Source: G963704535 sp963704535 (lineage in GTDB: Bacteria > Chloroflexota > Chloroflexia > Chloroflexales > Roseiflexaceae). From it: a DNA stretch of 64,000 nt. A program made the translations under genes and the position numbers. Positions 36,101 through 44,630 of this stretch are shown one piece after another. The stretch is taken from assembly GCA_963704535.1 (NCBI GenBank), contig OY969916.1, positions 5,580,001 through 5,644,000 of the forward strand, in the 5' to 3' direction. The notes under the pieces were generated by a model. It made no database searches. It was not told the origin of the DNA and was given only the letters and a program-made list of their open reading frames with translations. Each line of letters begins with the position of its first letter. Position 1 is the first letter of the stretch.

Positions 36101-36941
36101 TCACGCCGGTCTCGCTGGGCGGGGCGTCCCCGGCCCCCTGCGGCTCGAACGCGATCTGCGCGTAGCAGACCATGCGCTCCGGCAAGCGGGCGCCCTCCGC
36201 CGCAGTCCAGCTCAACGCCTCCGAGATCGTGTCGCGCCAGGCGGCCTGGTTCTCCGGCACGCCAAGCAGGAGCGCCAGCGCGTCCTGCGCCAGGTCGCCG
36301 TACCAGCCAACGACCTCATAGCGCAGCCCCTCCGGGATCGCGTCGGCGTAGTCGGGGTCGTGGAAGCCGAAGACGCTGTGGCAATTGGGGTAGAACGCGG
36401 CGAAGGTCGGCTCGCCGTAACCCACCGCCGTGAGCTTCGTCAGGTAGCTGGACCGATCGGTGGGCGGCGACCAGACACTCAGCGGCAGCTTGCGCCCAAG
36501 GTAGCAGAACGGCAGCGATCGTGGCGCGGCCAACTGATCGTCGATCGAGGGGTAGTCGATTGCGCTGGGGTTCTCGTCGGAGACAAAGTCGCTCTCGACG
36601 ATCCACTGCTCCTCGACCGTGGCGCCGCGCGTGCGGGTGATCAGCCAGCGGTTGGGGACGGCGTGAAAGATCGTCTGGCCGTCGCTCTGCTCGGCCTGGG
36701 TCAGCGCATCCGGCAGCGCCCAGTGCAGGTGAATGCCCTTTTTGAGCCGCAGGCGCTGGTCCTGAAACGGCTTGGAGAGCATAATCTCGCTCAGATACGG
36801 CAGGTCGGAGTACACATCCTGGCCGGTCGCAGGATCGACATAGGGCAGGCGGGTGAAATCGGCTGTCGGCTCGGTCACATACCGGTCTTCAGCAAGGTAC
36901 AGCGCATCAAGGTGAACCGGCACGATCAGAAGTGTCGTCAT
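33168..36941 (-). CDS. Giant conserved cluster protein, unknown function (1257 aa)
   Basis: 1257 residues, soluble, no signal peptide. Distinct blocks: LYLAEDRYVTEPTADFTRLP at the start, KKGIHLHWALPDALTQ (about 68-83), VPNRWLITRTR, SVFGFHDPDYAD, a helical centre (about 320-490), then APQFYAPTEPVVLLTGDAA and an extended beta-rich C-terminal half. The GIHLHWALPDAL and PVVLLTG blocks feel like a conserved family of very large bacterial proteins, but no function is known to me. The last residues (KVTR) read through an octamer repeat, so the end is repeat-derived. Start 36941 has AGGGG 9 nt upstream. Confidence 0.7.
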   Translation of the reverse strand: MTTLLIVPVHLDALYLAEDRYVTEPTADFTRLPYVDPATGQDVYSDLPYLSEIMLSKPFQDQRLRLKKGIHLHWALPDALTQAEQSDGQTIFHAVPNRWLITRTRGATVEEQWIVESDFVSDENPSAIDYPSIDDQLAAPRSLPFCYLGRKLPLSVWSPPTDRSSYLTKLTAVGYGEPTFAAFYPNCHSVFGFHDPDYADAIPEGLRYEVVGWYGDLAQDALALLLGVPENQAAWRDTISEALSWTAAEGARLPERMVCYAQIAFEPQGAGDAPPSETGVSVGNTATEALAAHLGSEIAGMDEDDLENLLEALAFADQLEQKQIDVGPKFLEERHNNTFRQIASGLLWTIRRQDETGLDPDALQADERQQVALPHDLGDKLNLLNGAQDDYDRAWRDVASLRELLFADWYKYMLCVYPPETSRESYPDPDAVIFFLRKTIANMQFKITEAGSFPPEGPGDTLAHRLAAALQAVNAALAPVNATLAAAKATYVLQRIAAPQFYAPTEPVVLLTGDAATPSDRHGHDGRLHPDGLLTCYVLDDAQIGVGSASALRSLQQRATQFFAALQEPSIALNTWDGPPWHPILLQWEVEFFPLNSITGYDQEDRNYRMGFVLGTYILGEQEVELKLREGQLIPDKGANTYSGTTILSPVAAPLLIERILAYLEKYALPEYYDAQKTPAEARDLQRLRTDPGPVLAWYSASGTDARIKTLITVYQHLQTYSGSNLSQVLGGFNDALVMQKVTRQVPIADPLGFEPYKTFTEREVRDEVGLSMIRAPQPLHDFNPIRTGAMRILQLRLIDNFGIIHDVDVRRMTTTTQMRVPDQPDWVGLPPRLVQPARINFRWLDADHDIREMNNLPETSPICGWLLPNNLDDNIAVYDDQGRGLGVIYALADPATPSMAQWHPLPGSAAAPTIADLPNPHLRKVVERIRGAGAEFVASLMEALDTALATIDPEDYAQHRSQALLMGRPIAVARALVNLELMGRPAVHQDWNIFRLDMHRSTRETNNFTQVRFPIRIGEYHQLNDGLLGYWVETEALDLGQVFYAAQSGPSTHPNIITYQGEPLVIAQAIEAPPTYLTMLLDPRGVVHATSGILPTKSISIPAEHYRDALQNIEITFFSAPLLSDADQLDLPLPNEAGYLWSWLQRDQAGWQETSTLATIRKTAFVVEFTDGAAIWSELVTLGWLAPLDAETAAITPPEQRKPLGEQRAADRARIEALLDQPAIGAPKLQAHFFARPTAREGWLKLRKAPDDKVTR

Positions 36942-37373
36942 GCATCCAGTCCCCTTCACGGCAGGACGCAGCACTGCGGGAGCCGGCGCGGGCGGCCCTC
37001 CGTAGTGCTTGCCTGAACGTGTCGTCCTCTATTGTCAAAGCTGGGAAAAGCAGGTCGAGAATGACCGGGCACGTCGAGTGGTGGCGATATTTCCTGGCCA
37101 TTAGGCGCCAGCAATTCGGTGGGGAGTGATATCAGGTGATCGCGTTGTCAGGCCAGTGTATCAAGCGCTCGGTCTTGATTGGACAGCGGGAGTATACCAC
37201 AGTGTGTCGTGCGCGAGAATACGTACTCTTACGTAATTAGGGCTAAATGGGTCGGTTGGAAATGCGCTAGCGTGGGAGCGGCGCCGGGGGTGAGGGGCGC
37301 CGCTCCCCTACGGAGCAACTTGCTGCCCTCTTCCCGGCGTGGGAGAGGGTAGGGGTGAGGGGGTTACGTTTGG
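36942..37373. other. 430-bp gap without a gene
   Basis: No supported reading frame. It contains the hairpin at 37274-37307 and G-rich TAGGGGTGAGGGG-type sequence at about 37345-37365. No convincing promoter for the 1257-residue gene was found on the minus strand; TTGACA occurs near 37036 without a matching -10. Confidence 0.5.
37274..37307 (-). terminator. Hairpin after the 262-residue gene
   Basis: 12-bp perfect arms GGGAGCGGCGCC / GGCGCCGCTCCC around a 10-nt loop, 67 bp past the minus-strand stop at 37374. No clear T-run. Confidence 0.5.
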
Positions 37374-38162
37374 CTACCGGCTGGTTGCCGTCGCCCGCCC
37401 GTTGTGGCGATAGGGCGCCGGCGGCGCGCTGTCCTGAGCGGGGGTGGAGACTTCGGCGTCGAACGCGACCTCGCTCCCAGTGGCGGGGTTGCGGGTACGG
37501 GCCGCCGCCCGTGTCCCGCGCGTTTTCATGCCGAGCTTCTCCAGCAGCTTCGGGCGATTCTCGAACGCCACGCGCGCGATATCGGTAAAGTCCCGCATCC
37601 ATTCGTCCAGCGTGGCGATCAACTCGTCGCGCCTGCTGGTCGCGTCACGCGCGGCGCCCCGATGCTGCCGCCATACCGCTTCAACCTCACCCACCGCGTC
37701 GACCTGGCGCTGGCCCGCTTCCAGCATCGCCTGCGTGATTCCGAACTCGGTCAGCCTGTCGAGAATATCGGCATTGGACAATGCCTGGGTGTAGAATTGC
37801 TGCGCCTGCGCCAGCCACTTCGCCCGGGGCCGCTTGCTCCCGGCCGTCACATCCAGCTTGTGCAACGCGCCGAGCTCGGCCTTGAGCGCCACCCGCGCCA
37901 CTTTGGCATAGCGCGTGTGGGTCGTACAAGCCTGCTGTTGTGCTGCCTTCAGCGCAGCGCCGGCCGCGGACAACTCGCCGTACTCGCTCTTTTGTCGTTG
38001 ATACAGCGCCCACGCTTGTTCGCGGAGCGCATTCCCCTGCTGAAGGCGGGTGGCATTGTAGCTATACTCCGCCAGCACCTCCAGTAGCGCAGGGTCGGCT
38101 TGCGCGTTGCCGATCGCAATCTGTGCCAACCTGAATCGTTCCTCGATGCTTGTACTAGGCAT
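37374..38162 (-). CDS. Helical protein at the head of the cluster (262 aa)
   Basis: 262 residues, almost entirely helix-forming (LALL, AALKAAQQQ, EAVWRQHRGAARDATSRRDEL), then a basic Ala/Thr-rich low-complexity tail from about 220. The segment WMRDFTDIARVAFENRPKLLEKLGM is the most family-like part. No known domain. AAAGGAG precedes the start at 38162. It reads into the cluster, but 430 bp and a hairpin separate it from the next gene, so membership is uncertain. Confidence 0.65.
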   Translation of the reverse strand: MPSTSIEERFRLAQIAIGNAQADPALLEVLAEYSYNATRLQQGNALREQAWALYQRQKSEYGELSAAGAALKAAQQQACTTHTRYAKVARVALKAELGALHKLDVTAGSKRPRAKWLAQAQQFYTQALSNADILDRLTEFGITQAMLEAGQRQVDAVGEVEAVWRQHRGAARDATSRRDELIATLDEWMRDFTDIARVAFENRPKLLEKLGMKTRGTRAAARTRNPATGSEVAFDAEVSTPAQDSAPPAPYRHNGRATATSR

Positions 38163-38394
38163 GAAATGCTCCTTTTAGATGATTGCTCGATAGGACGCGA
38201 ACATTTCTCCCGCTTTCTCCGCTCCCGGCTTCCTCACGACCGGAGTTGCTCCCGACCCGAACGGCCTCACCTCTTTGCCCTGCCGTTCGTTGCTATTACA
38301 CCGCTACAGGCCCTGCTTGGATACGCTGCTGCCGGCGTTATCTTGGGGGCATGTCCCCCTACCAGTTGCCAACGTCACACCACCATGACCAAGC

Positions 38395-38690
38395 GGCTCG
38401 GCGGACTTGCCGAGGCGGTTGGCGAGCGGATGAAGGGCATGGCGGACTTGACGAGGCAGTTGGCGCGCTGATCATGGGCATGGCGGACTTGACGAGGCAG
38501 TTGGCGCGCTGATCATGGGCATGGCGGACTTGCCGAGGCAGTTGGCGCGCTGATCATGGGCCTGGCGGACTTGCCGAGGCAGTTGGCGCGCTGATCATGG
38601 GCATGGCGGACTTGCCAAGGCGGGTGGCGCGCTGATCATGGGCATGGCGGACTTGCCAAGGCGGGTGGCGCGCTGATCATGGGCTTGTGT
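38395..38690. repeat. 41-bp tandem array, about 7 copies
   Basis: Units TGGCGCGCTGATCATGGGCA plus TGGCGGACTTG(A/C)CGAGGCAGT repeat with exact 41-bp spacing, with GCCGAGG/GCCAAGGCGGG variants toward the right. It contains TGATCA. Located in the spacer upstream of the 262-residue gene. 41 is not a multiple of 3, so the array is not coding. Confidence 0.88.
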
Positions 38691-39561
38691 TTCCGTTGCG
38701 CCGCCCCAAAGATCGAGCATCATACGGGGCGACGAAACCCATACCTATGCCGAACGCCCGACCCCATGCCCATCCGAAGCCGCGCCCCCGGCGGCGCGCG
38801 ACGATCGGTGGCCTGGCCGGCGTCCTGACGCGACAGTGAGCCACCCATGACCATCCTCTAGGTTTGCTATATAACATATGTCCAGGTCAAAGATATAACA
38901 TTTGTCAGTAGTCCCCGGCGCCGATCGTGCGTATGATTGCCTGTACCCCCATAAACCCCGCTCGTCAAGGGTGAAGCTGTGAATAGTGTGCTCGCCATGC
39001 GCCTGGCGCATGCCCGGCTGACCCTGGAGTTTGGTCTTAGCCAGGAGCCTACCCGGAGATCCTGGAGTGGGACGAGGGCCACCTGGCCCATTCGTATGTG
39101 CTGCCCGATGCCGCGCTGGCCGAGAGGGGGTGACAAGGTGACAAGGTGAAGGGGAGGATGGAGGATCGCTGAGGGCGCGGGGCTGCTCGATGAGGGCGCA
39201 CACGCGGGTGCGCCCGTACGCGATGCAGGCGATGCAGCCGATGCGGGCGATGCAGCCGATGCGAGCGGTGATGACAGCGATGGCAGAGGAGGCGACGACG
39301 TAAGGGCCGACCTGCGTGTCGGCCCGCAGCGCAAGTCGTCGGCCCGCAGCGCAAGTCATCGCATCGTCGGGGCGAACCTCGTGTTCGCCCGCGATGTGGC
39401 CCATTGAACACAATCCAATGCGATCAATGCCAGTCATCGCATCGTCGGGGCGAACCTTGTGTTCGCCCGCGATGTGGCCCATTGGTTGCATTTCGCATCA
39501 GCCCAGCCGCGTGAAACGTGAAACGTGATGCGTAAGTCCGTTTCACGTTTTACATCAAACG
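38691..39561. other. 870-bp spacer, non-coding, repeat-rich
   Basis: No convincing gene. Visible: octamer tract GTGACAAG at about 39128-39147; GATGCAGCC/GATGCGGGC repeats (39222-39270); two direct repeats carrying the palindrome GGGCGAAC-CTCGT-GTTCGCCC (about 39370 and 39448, ending GATGTGGCCCATTG); and heptamers GTGAAAC/CGTTTCA (39510-39555) forming a hairpin right at the 3' end of the FAD oxidoreductase gene. Confidence 0.6.
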
Positions 39562-41130
39562 CTAATCAGCCTTCTCCGCCAGGAGCTGCTGCGCCACGAT
39601 GTAGCCGGACCCACCGTTGATCCCGTGGCCCGGCCAGGTCGCCGCGCCGAGCATGTAGACGTTCGGCACTGCTGTGCGGTGGCTGGGCTGGCCCGGCAGT
39701 GGCCGCAGCACGTAGCTCTGCGCCAGATCGTGCGAGCCGCCGTAGGGATCGCCGGGGCCTTGGTTGGGGCTGAAGCGCGCCAGTTCGCCGGGGCTGGTGA
39801 TGTGGCTGCCCACGATCGCACCGGGGATGTTCGGGATGTGCCGGCTGACGATGTCGATCGCCCGCTCGGCGAAGCGCTGCTTCAGGTCCTCGGTCCAGGT
39901 CCCGTCCCCCACGTCGATCGCGCCGGCGGCGTCGCCGCGCGGTCGGCACGGGACCTCCAGCACCTGGACACGCATAATCGCCTTGCCGGCCGGCGCCCGC
40001 GTCGGGTCGCGGTCGGTCGGGCAGTCCACGGTGAAGGTCGGGTCGATCGGCAGCAGCCCGGCGACGGCCTGCGCCACGGCCAACGTGCAGTTGTCCAGGC
40101 CCGACGAGAGGTGCGGCTGGCCGACCTGGGTGAAGCGCGCGTCGGGCCAGGCCGGCGGCTCGCTCAACGCAAGCTGGATCTGCACCGCGCCGCGCCCGTA
40201 GCGGAAGCGGGCCGCCTGCTGCCGCAGCGGCGGGCTGATGTCGGCGTCGGCCAGCAGCGTCAGGTAGAGCTGGTCGGGGTTCACCGAGGCGACCACGGCG
40301 CGCCGGGCCTGGAACTCCTCGCCGTCGGCGGTGCGAACCGCAGTGGCCCGCCCATCTTTGACCACGATCTGCGTGGCCTGCGTGTTCGTGCGGATCTCGC
40401 CGCCGTGGTCGGTGATCAGCCGGGCCAGCGACTGGGCCAGCAACTCGCTGCCGCCCTCGGGGATGGCCATGCCGCCGGCCATTAGCGCCATCATCACCAG
40501 CGGCACCCAGATCCCGCTGCCGGGCTCGTCGGGAGTGCGGCCCAGGTGCATCACCCACGGCGCTAGCATCGCCCGCATGGCCGGCGAGGCGAACGGCTCG
40601 ACGACGGTGCGCGCAGTCTGGAACAGCGACGCCGCGAAGACTGGGTCGCGCATCAGCCGGCCGATGATCTCGGTCGCCTGGGGCGAGGCCAGGTCCATGC
40701 TAAACAGGCTGAAGACATCGCCGGCGTAGGGGGTGAAGGCCTCGAGGATCTGCGCCAGCGCGGCGCCGTCGCCGGGGGCCTGGCGCTCGGCCTCGGCCAT
40801 GAACGCCTGCATATCGCGCGAGAACACCGCCGTCTGCCCATCGACCATCGAGACGCCGGTCGGCATGTCGGTGTTCAGGTAGCGCAGGCCGCGCTCGGCC
40901 AGCTCTGGCGCAAGCTCGGCGTAGGCCGCCCCGGTGACGAGCAGCGGATGGGCGGCGGAGTAGACATCGTGGCGGAAGCCGGGCAGCGTCAGCTCCTCGG
41001 TGCGCACCAGGCCGCCGGGCCGGTCGTTTCGTTCCAGCACCAGGACGCTCCACCCGGCGCGGGCCAGGTAGGCAGCCGTGATCAGCGCATTGTGACCACT
41101 GCCGATCATAACGGCATCATACTGGGACAT
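39562..41130 (-). CDS. FAD/NAD(P)-dependent oxidoreductase, phytoene-desaturase-like
   Basis: 522 residues. N-terminal FAD motif MIGSGHNALITAAYLARAG (8-26) with ERNDRPGGLVRTEE after it, and a C-terminal GAATWPGHGINGGSGYIVAQ typical of the amine-oxidase/CrtI superfamily. It resembles the PYROXD2/CrtI-like branch, which removes hydrogens from isoprenoid or polyene chains in carotenogenic bacteria. Nearby crt genes are lacking apart from a CrtQ/HpnB-like GT2 8 kb away. Substrate uncertain. Confidence 0.87.
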   Translation of the reverse strand: MSQYDAVMIGSGHNALITAAYLARAGWSVLVLERNDRPGGLVRTEELTLPGFRHDVYSAAHPLLVTGAAYAELAPELAERGLRYLNTDMPTGVSMVDGQTAVFSRDMQAFMAEAERQAPGDGAALAQILEAFTPYAGDVFSLFSMDLASPQATEIIGRLMRDPVFAASLFQTARTVVEPFASPAMRAMLAPWVMHLGRTPDEPGSGIWVPLVMMALMAGGMAIPEGGSELLAQSLARLITDHGGEIRTNTQATQIVVKDGRATAVRTADGEEFQARRAVVASVNPDQLYLTLLADADISPPLRQQAARFRYGRGAVQIQLALSEPPAWPDARFTQVGQPHLSSGLDNCTLAVAQAVAGLLPIDPTFTVDCPTDRDPTRAPAGKAIMRVQVLEVPCRPRGDAAGAIDVGDGTWTEDLKQRFAERAIDIVSRHIPNIPGAIVGSHITSPGELARFSPNQGPGDPYGGSHDLAQSYVLRPLPGQPSHRTAVPNVYMLGAATWPGHGINGGSGYIVAQQLLAEKAD

Positions 41131-41150
41131 TCCAAATCTCCTATGCTACG

Positions 41151-41210
41151 TTCCGAGAAAGGGGGAGCCTTGGAGGGGGCCACCCCTCCAAAACCACCCC
41201 ACCCAACCCA
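41151..41210. repeat. GC-rich palindromic repeat, single copy
   Basis: GAAAGGGGGAGCCTTGGAGG followed by GGCCACCCCTCCAAAACCACC, halves partly complementary. It lies 21 bp upstream of the minus-strand FAD oxidoreductase start, in its leader. Confidence 0.65.
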
Positions 41211-41390
41211 GAGCGAACTTGCGATAGCCTGCACTAAGTTGACAGACTTGTCATTATAACAATTTTCGTGAAGTATGTACGAATGACGCGCAAACTGACT
41301 CATGATAATCAAAGGGCATATTCAATCACCCCGGATCAGTGGACACTGGTCGATTACGAAGCAGCGTTTAGTGGGATAGTCGAGAAACCG

Positions 41391-41777
41391 ATGAGCTACC
41401 CTACCGATCTCACCGATGCCCAATGGGACAGGCTGGAGCCGATGCTTCAGCGCTCCACCGGACCCGGCCGCCCGACCGAAGTCGATCTGCGCCTAATTAT
41501 CAACGCGCTCCTGTACAAGACCCGCACCGGCTGCCAGTGGCGGATGCTGCCGAAGGATTTTCCATCCCACAACAGCGTCCGGTACTATTTCGACAAGTGG
41601 CACCGCGACGGCTCCTGGGAGCGGATCGAGGACTGCTTGCGGGGCACGACGCGCCGACAAATCAATCGCGTCACGCCCCCACAGGCCACGGGCGGCGATA
41701 GGACGCCGGGGAAAGCAACCAACGAACGCAAGCGCCCCCAGCCGGTCGATACCAGTGGGGCGACCCCGACGTACTAA
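41391..41777 (+). pseudogene. IS5-family transposase fragment
   Basis: The first ~95 residues match the N-terminal DUF4096 region of IS5-type transposases: MSYPTDLTDAQWDRLEPML, RRPT-like PGRPTEVDLR, TGCQWRMLPKDF and NSVRYYFDKWHRDGSWERIE. After CLRG the frame becomes degenerate (NRVTPPQATGGDRTPGK, then NERKRPQPVDTSG, recalling the RKRHLLVDT motif). The DDE catalytic region is deleted. No terminal inverted repeats were recognised. It is a dead insertion sequence. Confidence 0.8.
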
Positions 41778-41894
41778 GGGGTACACTCTGCCACATAACG
41801 CTAGTAGGCCAAGCCCGCCCAAGCGGGTTATGATGCGTTGGCCCTGATTCCTTGCATGTCGTTTGAAAGAGCATTAGGAAGGAGTTCTGAACTC

Positions 41895-43409
41895 ATGGCG
41901 ACCTTTAGACACAGCTCCCCAACGCGCAGGATGATGATCGTGGCCTGTTGCCTGGCCGGGCTGATCTGCTCCGGCTGTACCTCTGGACCAGTGGGAGCAC
42001 CCAGCCCCACCGCTACCGCCGCCGGGTGGCAGATGCCGGTGGACGCCAATGGCGGCGCCAACGCCACGCATCAAGATTGGATGCAGTTTGCCTGGCAATC
42101 GTTCCTGGCGCTGAACTGGCCCGCGCAGGCCGGCGGCACCCCTGGGCAGCCAGATACAGGCCAGACGCCGGCCGGCGCCTGCCCCAAGCCCGGCGACCCG
42201 GTCGCGCAGTGCATACCCACCGTCTGGACGAGCTACCTGAACTCCGAGCAGGTCTTTTTAGCCAACGGCGCCAACCCAGGGACATGGGCGCAGCCTACTC
42301 AGCCGCTGCCGATGGCGCAAGACCCGGCGACTGGGCAGATGGTGCCGGTGCTGGGCGGCTTGTCCAAAGGGACCGCGCACGGCCAGCCCAATGGCGAGTT
42401 CGACGAGGCCGGGACCAATAGCCCGCTGATCGACCAGAATGACCAGTATGCGGTGTTTGAGGTGGAGCTTAATCAATCCGAGTTTACCTTTATCATCAAC
42501 AACGGCTACTACGACGCCAATAACCAGAAGGCAGCGTTTCCTCCGGGCCAGCCCTCGACATTCAAGGGGTTCCCCGATGGCGTCAACAACATGCCGGCCG
42601 ATCTGCCGATGTGGGCACAATTCGGCGCGACCGAGGTCAAAGCCTCCTGGCGGATCCTCCAGACTGATCGGAACGCGCCGAACCCGGATATCGTCGGCCG
42701 CTACTTCACCAGGCGCGCCTTCATCGAGACGCCCGACGGCCAACAGCTAGGGCCGTATACGCTGGGCCTGGTCGGCTTCCACATCCTACGGCTCACGCCC
42801 AGCACCCATTCGACTTGGTTCTGGGCCACGTTCGAGCAGGTGGACAATATTCAGATCGCTGATCAACCGATCCCGACGCGGCCGAATGGGCAGCCGCTGA
42901 CCCCGTCGTTCAACCCTGGCCCCGGCACCAGCGGCCCCACCTACCCCAAGGGCTTCTCCTACCAGCCCGCCAAGATCACCGAGGGCGAGCCGCTGCCGGC
43001 ACCCACGCCGGTGGGCGTGTCGCGGGTGACGCCACTGCCCGCCGACGTGGTAGCGATTAATAGCACGTATCGCGGCACGCTGTCGGGCACGGTCTGGCAG
43101 TACTACCAACTGGTCAATACCCTCAACCCGCAGGCCGGTGGCCCGTGCGCAGTCATCAACAACAGCAGCGCCACGGTGAACGCATGCGAAATGGTTAACA
43201 CGACCATGGAGACCTACACCCAGGTGCAAACAAACTGCGTCTCTTGCCATTCATTTGCCTACCCGCAGGGAGCGCCGCAGCCCGACCCCAATTTCCAGAT
43301 CTTCACGTTCCTATTCGGTGATGCGCAGAGTTCCGCCTCGGCAGCCCAGACCCCAGCCGAGTGTATGGGCTGCCACGGATCTGTTGCTCCGGCCTCAAAG
43401 CCGCAGTGA
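41895..43409 (+). CDS. Secreted protein with two CXXCH haem motifs
   Basis: 504 residues. A signal sequence (RRMMIVACCLAGLICSGC) ends in a cysteine that could be lipidated, though the -3 residue is not ideal. Two c-type haem sites, CVSCH and CMGCH, lie in the last ~65 residues. Between them and the N-terminus is a long cytochrome-free domain with QDWMQFAWQSFLALNWPAQ near residue 50, resembling uncharacterised periplasmic haem proteins. Likely an extracytoplasmic electron carrier or oxidoreductase. Start 41895 follows AAGGAG; earlier in-frame ATGs add no signal-peptide quality. Confidence 0.78.
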   Translation: MATFRHSSPTRRMMIVACCLAGLICSGCTSGPVGAPSPTATAAGWQMPVDANGGANATHQDWMQFAWQSFLALNWPAQAGGTPGQPDTGQTPAGACPKPGDPVAQCIPTVWTSYLNSEQVFLANGANPGTWAQPTQPLPMAQDPATGQMVPVLGGLSKGTAHGQPNGEFDEAGTNSPLIDQNDQYAVFEVELNQSEFTFIINNGYYDANNQKAAFPPGQPSTFKGFPDGVNNMPADLPMWAQFGATEVKASWRILQTDRNAPNPDIVGRYFTRRAFIETPDGQQLGPYTLGLVGFHILRLTPSTHSTWFWATFEQVDNIQIADQPIPTRPNGQPLTPSFNPGPGTSGPTYPKGFSYQPAKITEGEPLPAPTPVGVSRVTPLPADVVAINSTYRGTLSGTVWQYYQLVNTLNPQAGGPCAVINNSSATVNACEMVNTTMETYTQVQTNCVSCHSFAYPQGAPQPDPNFQIFTFLFGDAQSSASAAQTPAECMGCHGSVAPASKPQ

Positions 43410-43591
43410 TAGAAGCACAGCAAGGCGAGGAGCAGGCCGATGGCCCGCTCCTCGCCTTGCTTGTCTAATGGTAAGCCATTTCGATGTAGGGGTAGTTGAA
43501 ATTAATCATGCCCCGCCCCGCGTCATGCTCCTCAAACAATAGCTGAAAGCAACGATGTGCCCCACACGCGGAACTGGTAGAGTCACCTATG

Positions 43592-43663
43592 GAGGCTGTT
43601 TGAAAAGGGGAGTTTGAGGGGAAGCCCCTCAAGAACCCTTCTCCACCACCAAAACAGTCTCTT
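43592..43663. mobile_element. MITE family 1 copy
   Basis: GAGGCTGTTTGAAAAGGGGA at the left, AAAACAGTCTCTT at the right, core GAGTTTGAGGGGAAGCCCCT. It lies 30 bp upstream of the dienelactone-hydrolase gene. Confidence 0.65.
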
Positions 43664-43693
43664 GAACTAATCTGCGTGAGAAAGGCAACTTCA

Positions 43694-44545
43694 ATGAAAC
43701 AGTATGTTTCGTTTTTCAGTATCTTGATCGGTCTACTGGCGGTCCTCGCCGCCCCAGTGCAGCAAGCCGCCGCCGCGGTCACGCCGCAGGATGTCTCCTT
43801 CACCAACGATCAGGGCATCGTGATCACCGCGAAGCTCTACAAGCCCACCGGGGACGGCCCGTTCCCCGCCGTCGTCATGATGCACGGCTGCTCCGGTATG
43901 TTCTCCAACAGCAACCCGGCCAGTGGGGTCGGGTCGAGCTTCACCGAATGGGGCAACCGGCTGGTCGACGCCGGCTACGTGGGCCTGCTGGTCGATAGCT
44001 TCAGCCCACGCTCGGCGCCGCAGAACCAGTGCGGCACCAGCGTCACATCGCCGGTGGCCGACCGCCCCTACGACGCCTACGCCGCCTACGACTACCTGAC
44101 CAACCAGACCTACATCACCGACTCGATCGGCCTGCTGGGCTGGTCGGCCGGCGGCAGCTCGGCGATGGCGACCATGGTCTACAGCGCCAGCGTGCAGGCC
44201 GACTACTCGGCGGCAATCATCTTCTACGCCGGCTGCGGGCTCAACAACGCCTTCAACGGCCTGACCAACAGCACCTGGAAGCCCTACGCCCCGGTGCGCT
44301 TCTTCCACGGCACCGCCGACGCCACGACAACATACACGTCCTGCCAGACGCGGGTAAACCGCGCCGTGACGCTGGGCGCCAGCGTGGCCAACGGCAACCC
44401 GACCGACATCACGCTCTACACCAACGCGCACCACACCTTCGACCAGGCCAAGCAAGTCGGCGGCGACTTCACCCAGGTGGACGTGGACGCCAAGATCGAC
44501 GCCGATCAGAAAGCCATGACGTTCTTCGACGGCTATCTGAAATAA
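43694..44545 (+). CDS. Secreted dienelactone-hydrolase-like alpha/beta hydrolase
   Basis: 283 residues. Signal peptide MKQYVSFFSILIGLLAVLAA with cleavage after AAA near residue 28. Alpha/beta-hydrolase motifs: oxyanion HGCSG, nucleophile GWSAGGS (Ser rather than the Cys of classical dienelactone hydrolases), acid HGTAD, and a late His in NAHHTF. It acts outside the cytoplasm on an ester or lactone substrate. Start 43694 matches the signal sequence; an upstream in-frame codon adds only six residues. Confidence 0.87.
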   Translation: MKQYVSFFSILIGLLAVLAAPVQQAAAAVTPQDVSFTNDQGIVITAKLYKPTGDGPFPAVVMMHGCSGMFSNSNPASGVGSSFTEWGNRLVDAGYVGLLVDSFSPRSAPQNQCGTSVTSPVADRPYDAYAAYDYLTNQTYITDSIGLLGWSAGGSSAMATMVYSASVQADYSAAIIFYAGCGLNNAFNGLTNSTWKPYAPVRFFHGTADATTTYTSCQTRVNRAVTLGASVANGNPTDITLYTNAHHTFDQAKQVGGDFTQVDVDAKIDADQKAMTFFDGYLK

Positions 44546-44571
44546 CATCGTCTCTATCAAGAAGACGCAGC

Positions 44572-44609
44572 AAAGGGCGAACCGGGCCGCTGGCCCGGTT
44601 CGCCCTTTT
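44572..44609 (+). terminator. Rho-independent terminator
   Basis: 17-bp perfect arms, AAAGGGCGAACCGGGCC and its complement, with 3-nt loop GCT, followed by TTTT. Directly downstream of the hydrolase stop. Confidence 0.93.
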
Positions 44610-44630
44610 GACGATCATCATTCTTCCTTG

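Noticed and set aside
15660..38162. Contractile injection system or prophage
   Set aside because: Fibre and lectin motifs are present, but no sheath, tube, baseplate, terminase, portal or integrase gene was seen.
38395..38690. CRISPR-like array or repeat protein
   Set aside because: 41-bp units without spacers; length not a multiple of three and frames contain stops.
38745..39491. Minus-strand ORF (248 codons) in the repeat-rich spacer
   Set aside because: Composed of direct repeats and palindromes; no domain, no ribosome site, composition unlike neighbours.
41268..41820. Intact insertion sequence
   Set aside because: Transposase lacks its catalytic half and no inverted terminal repeats were found.
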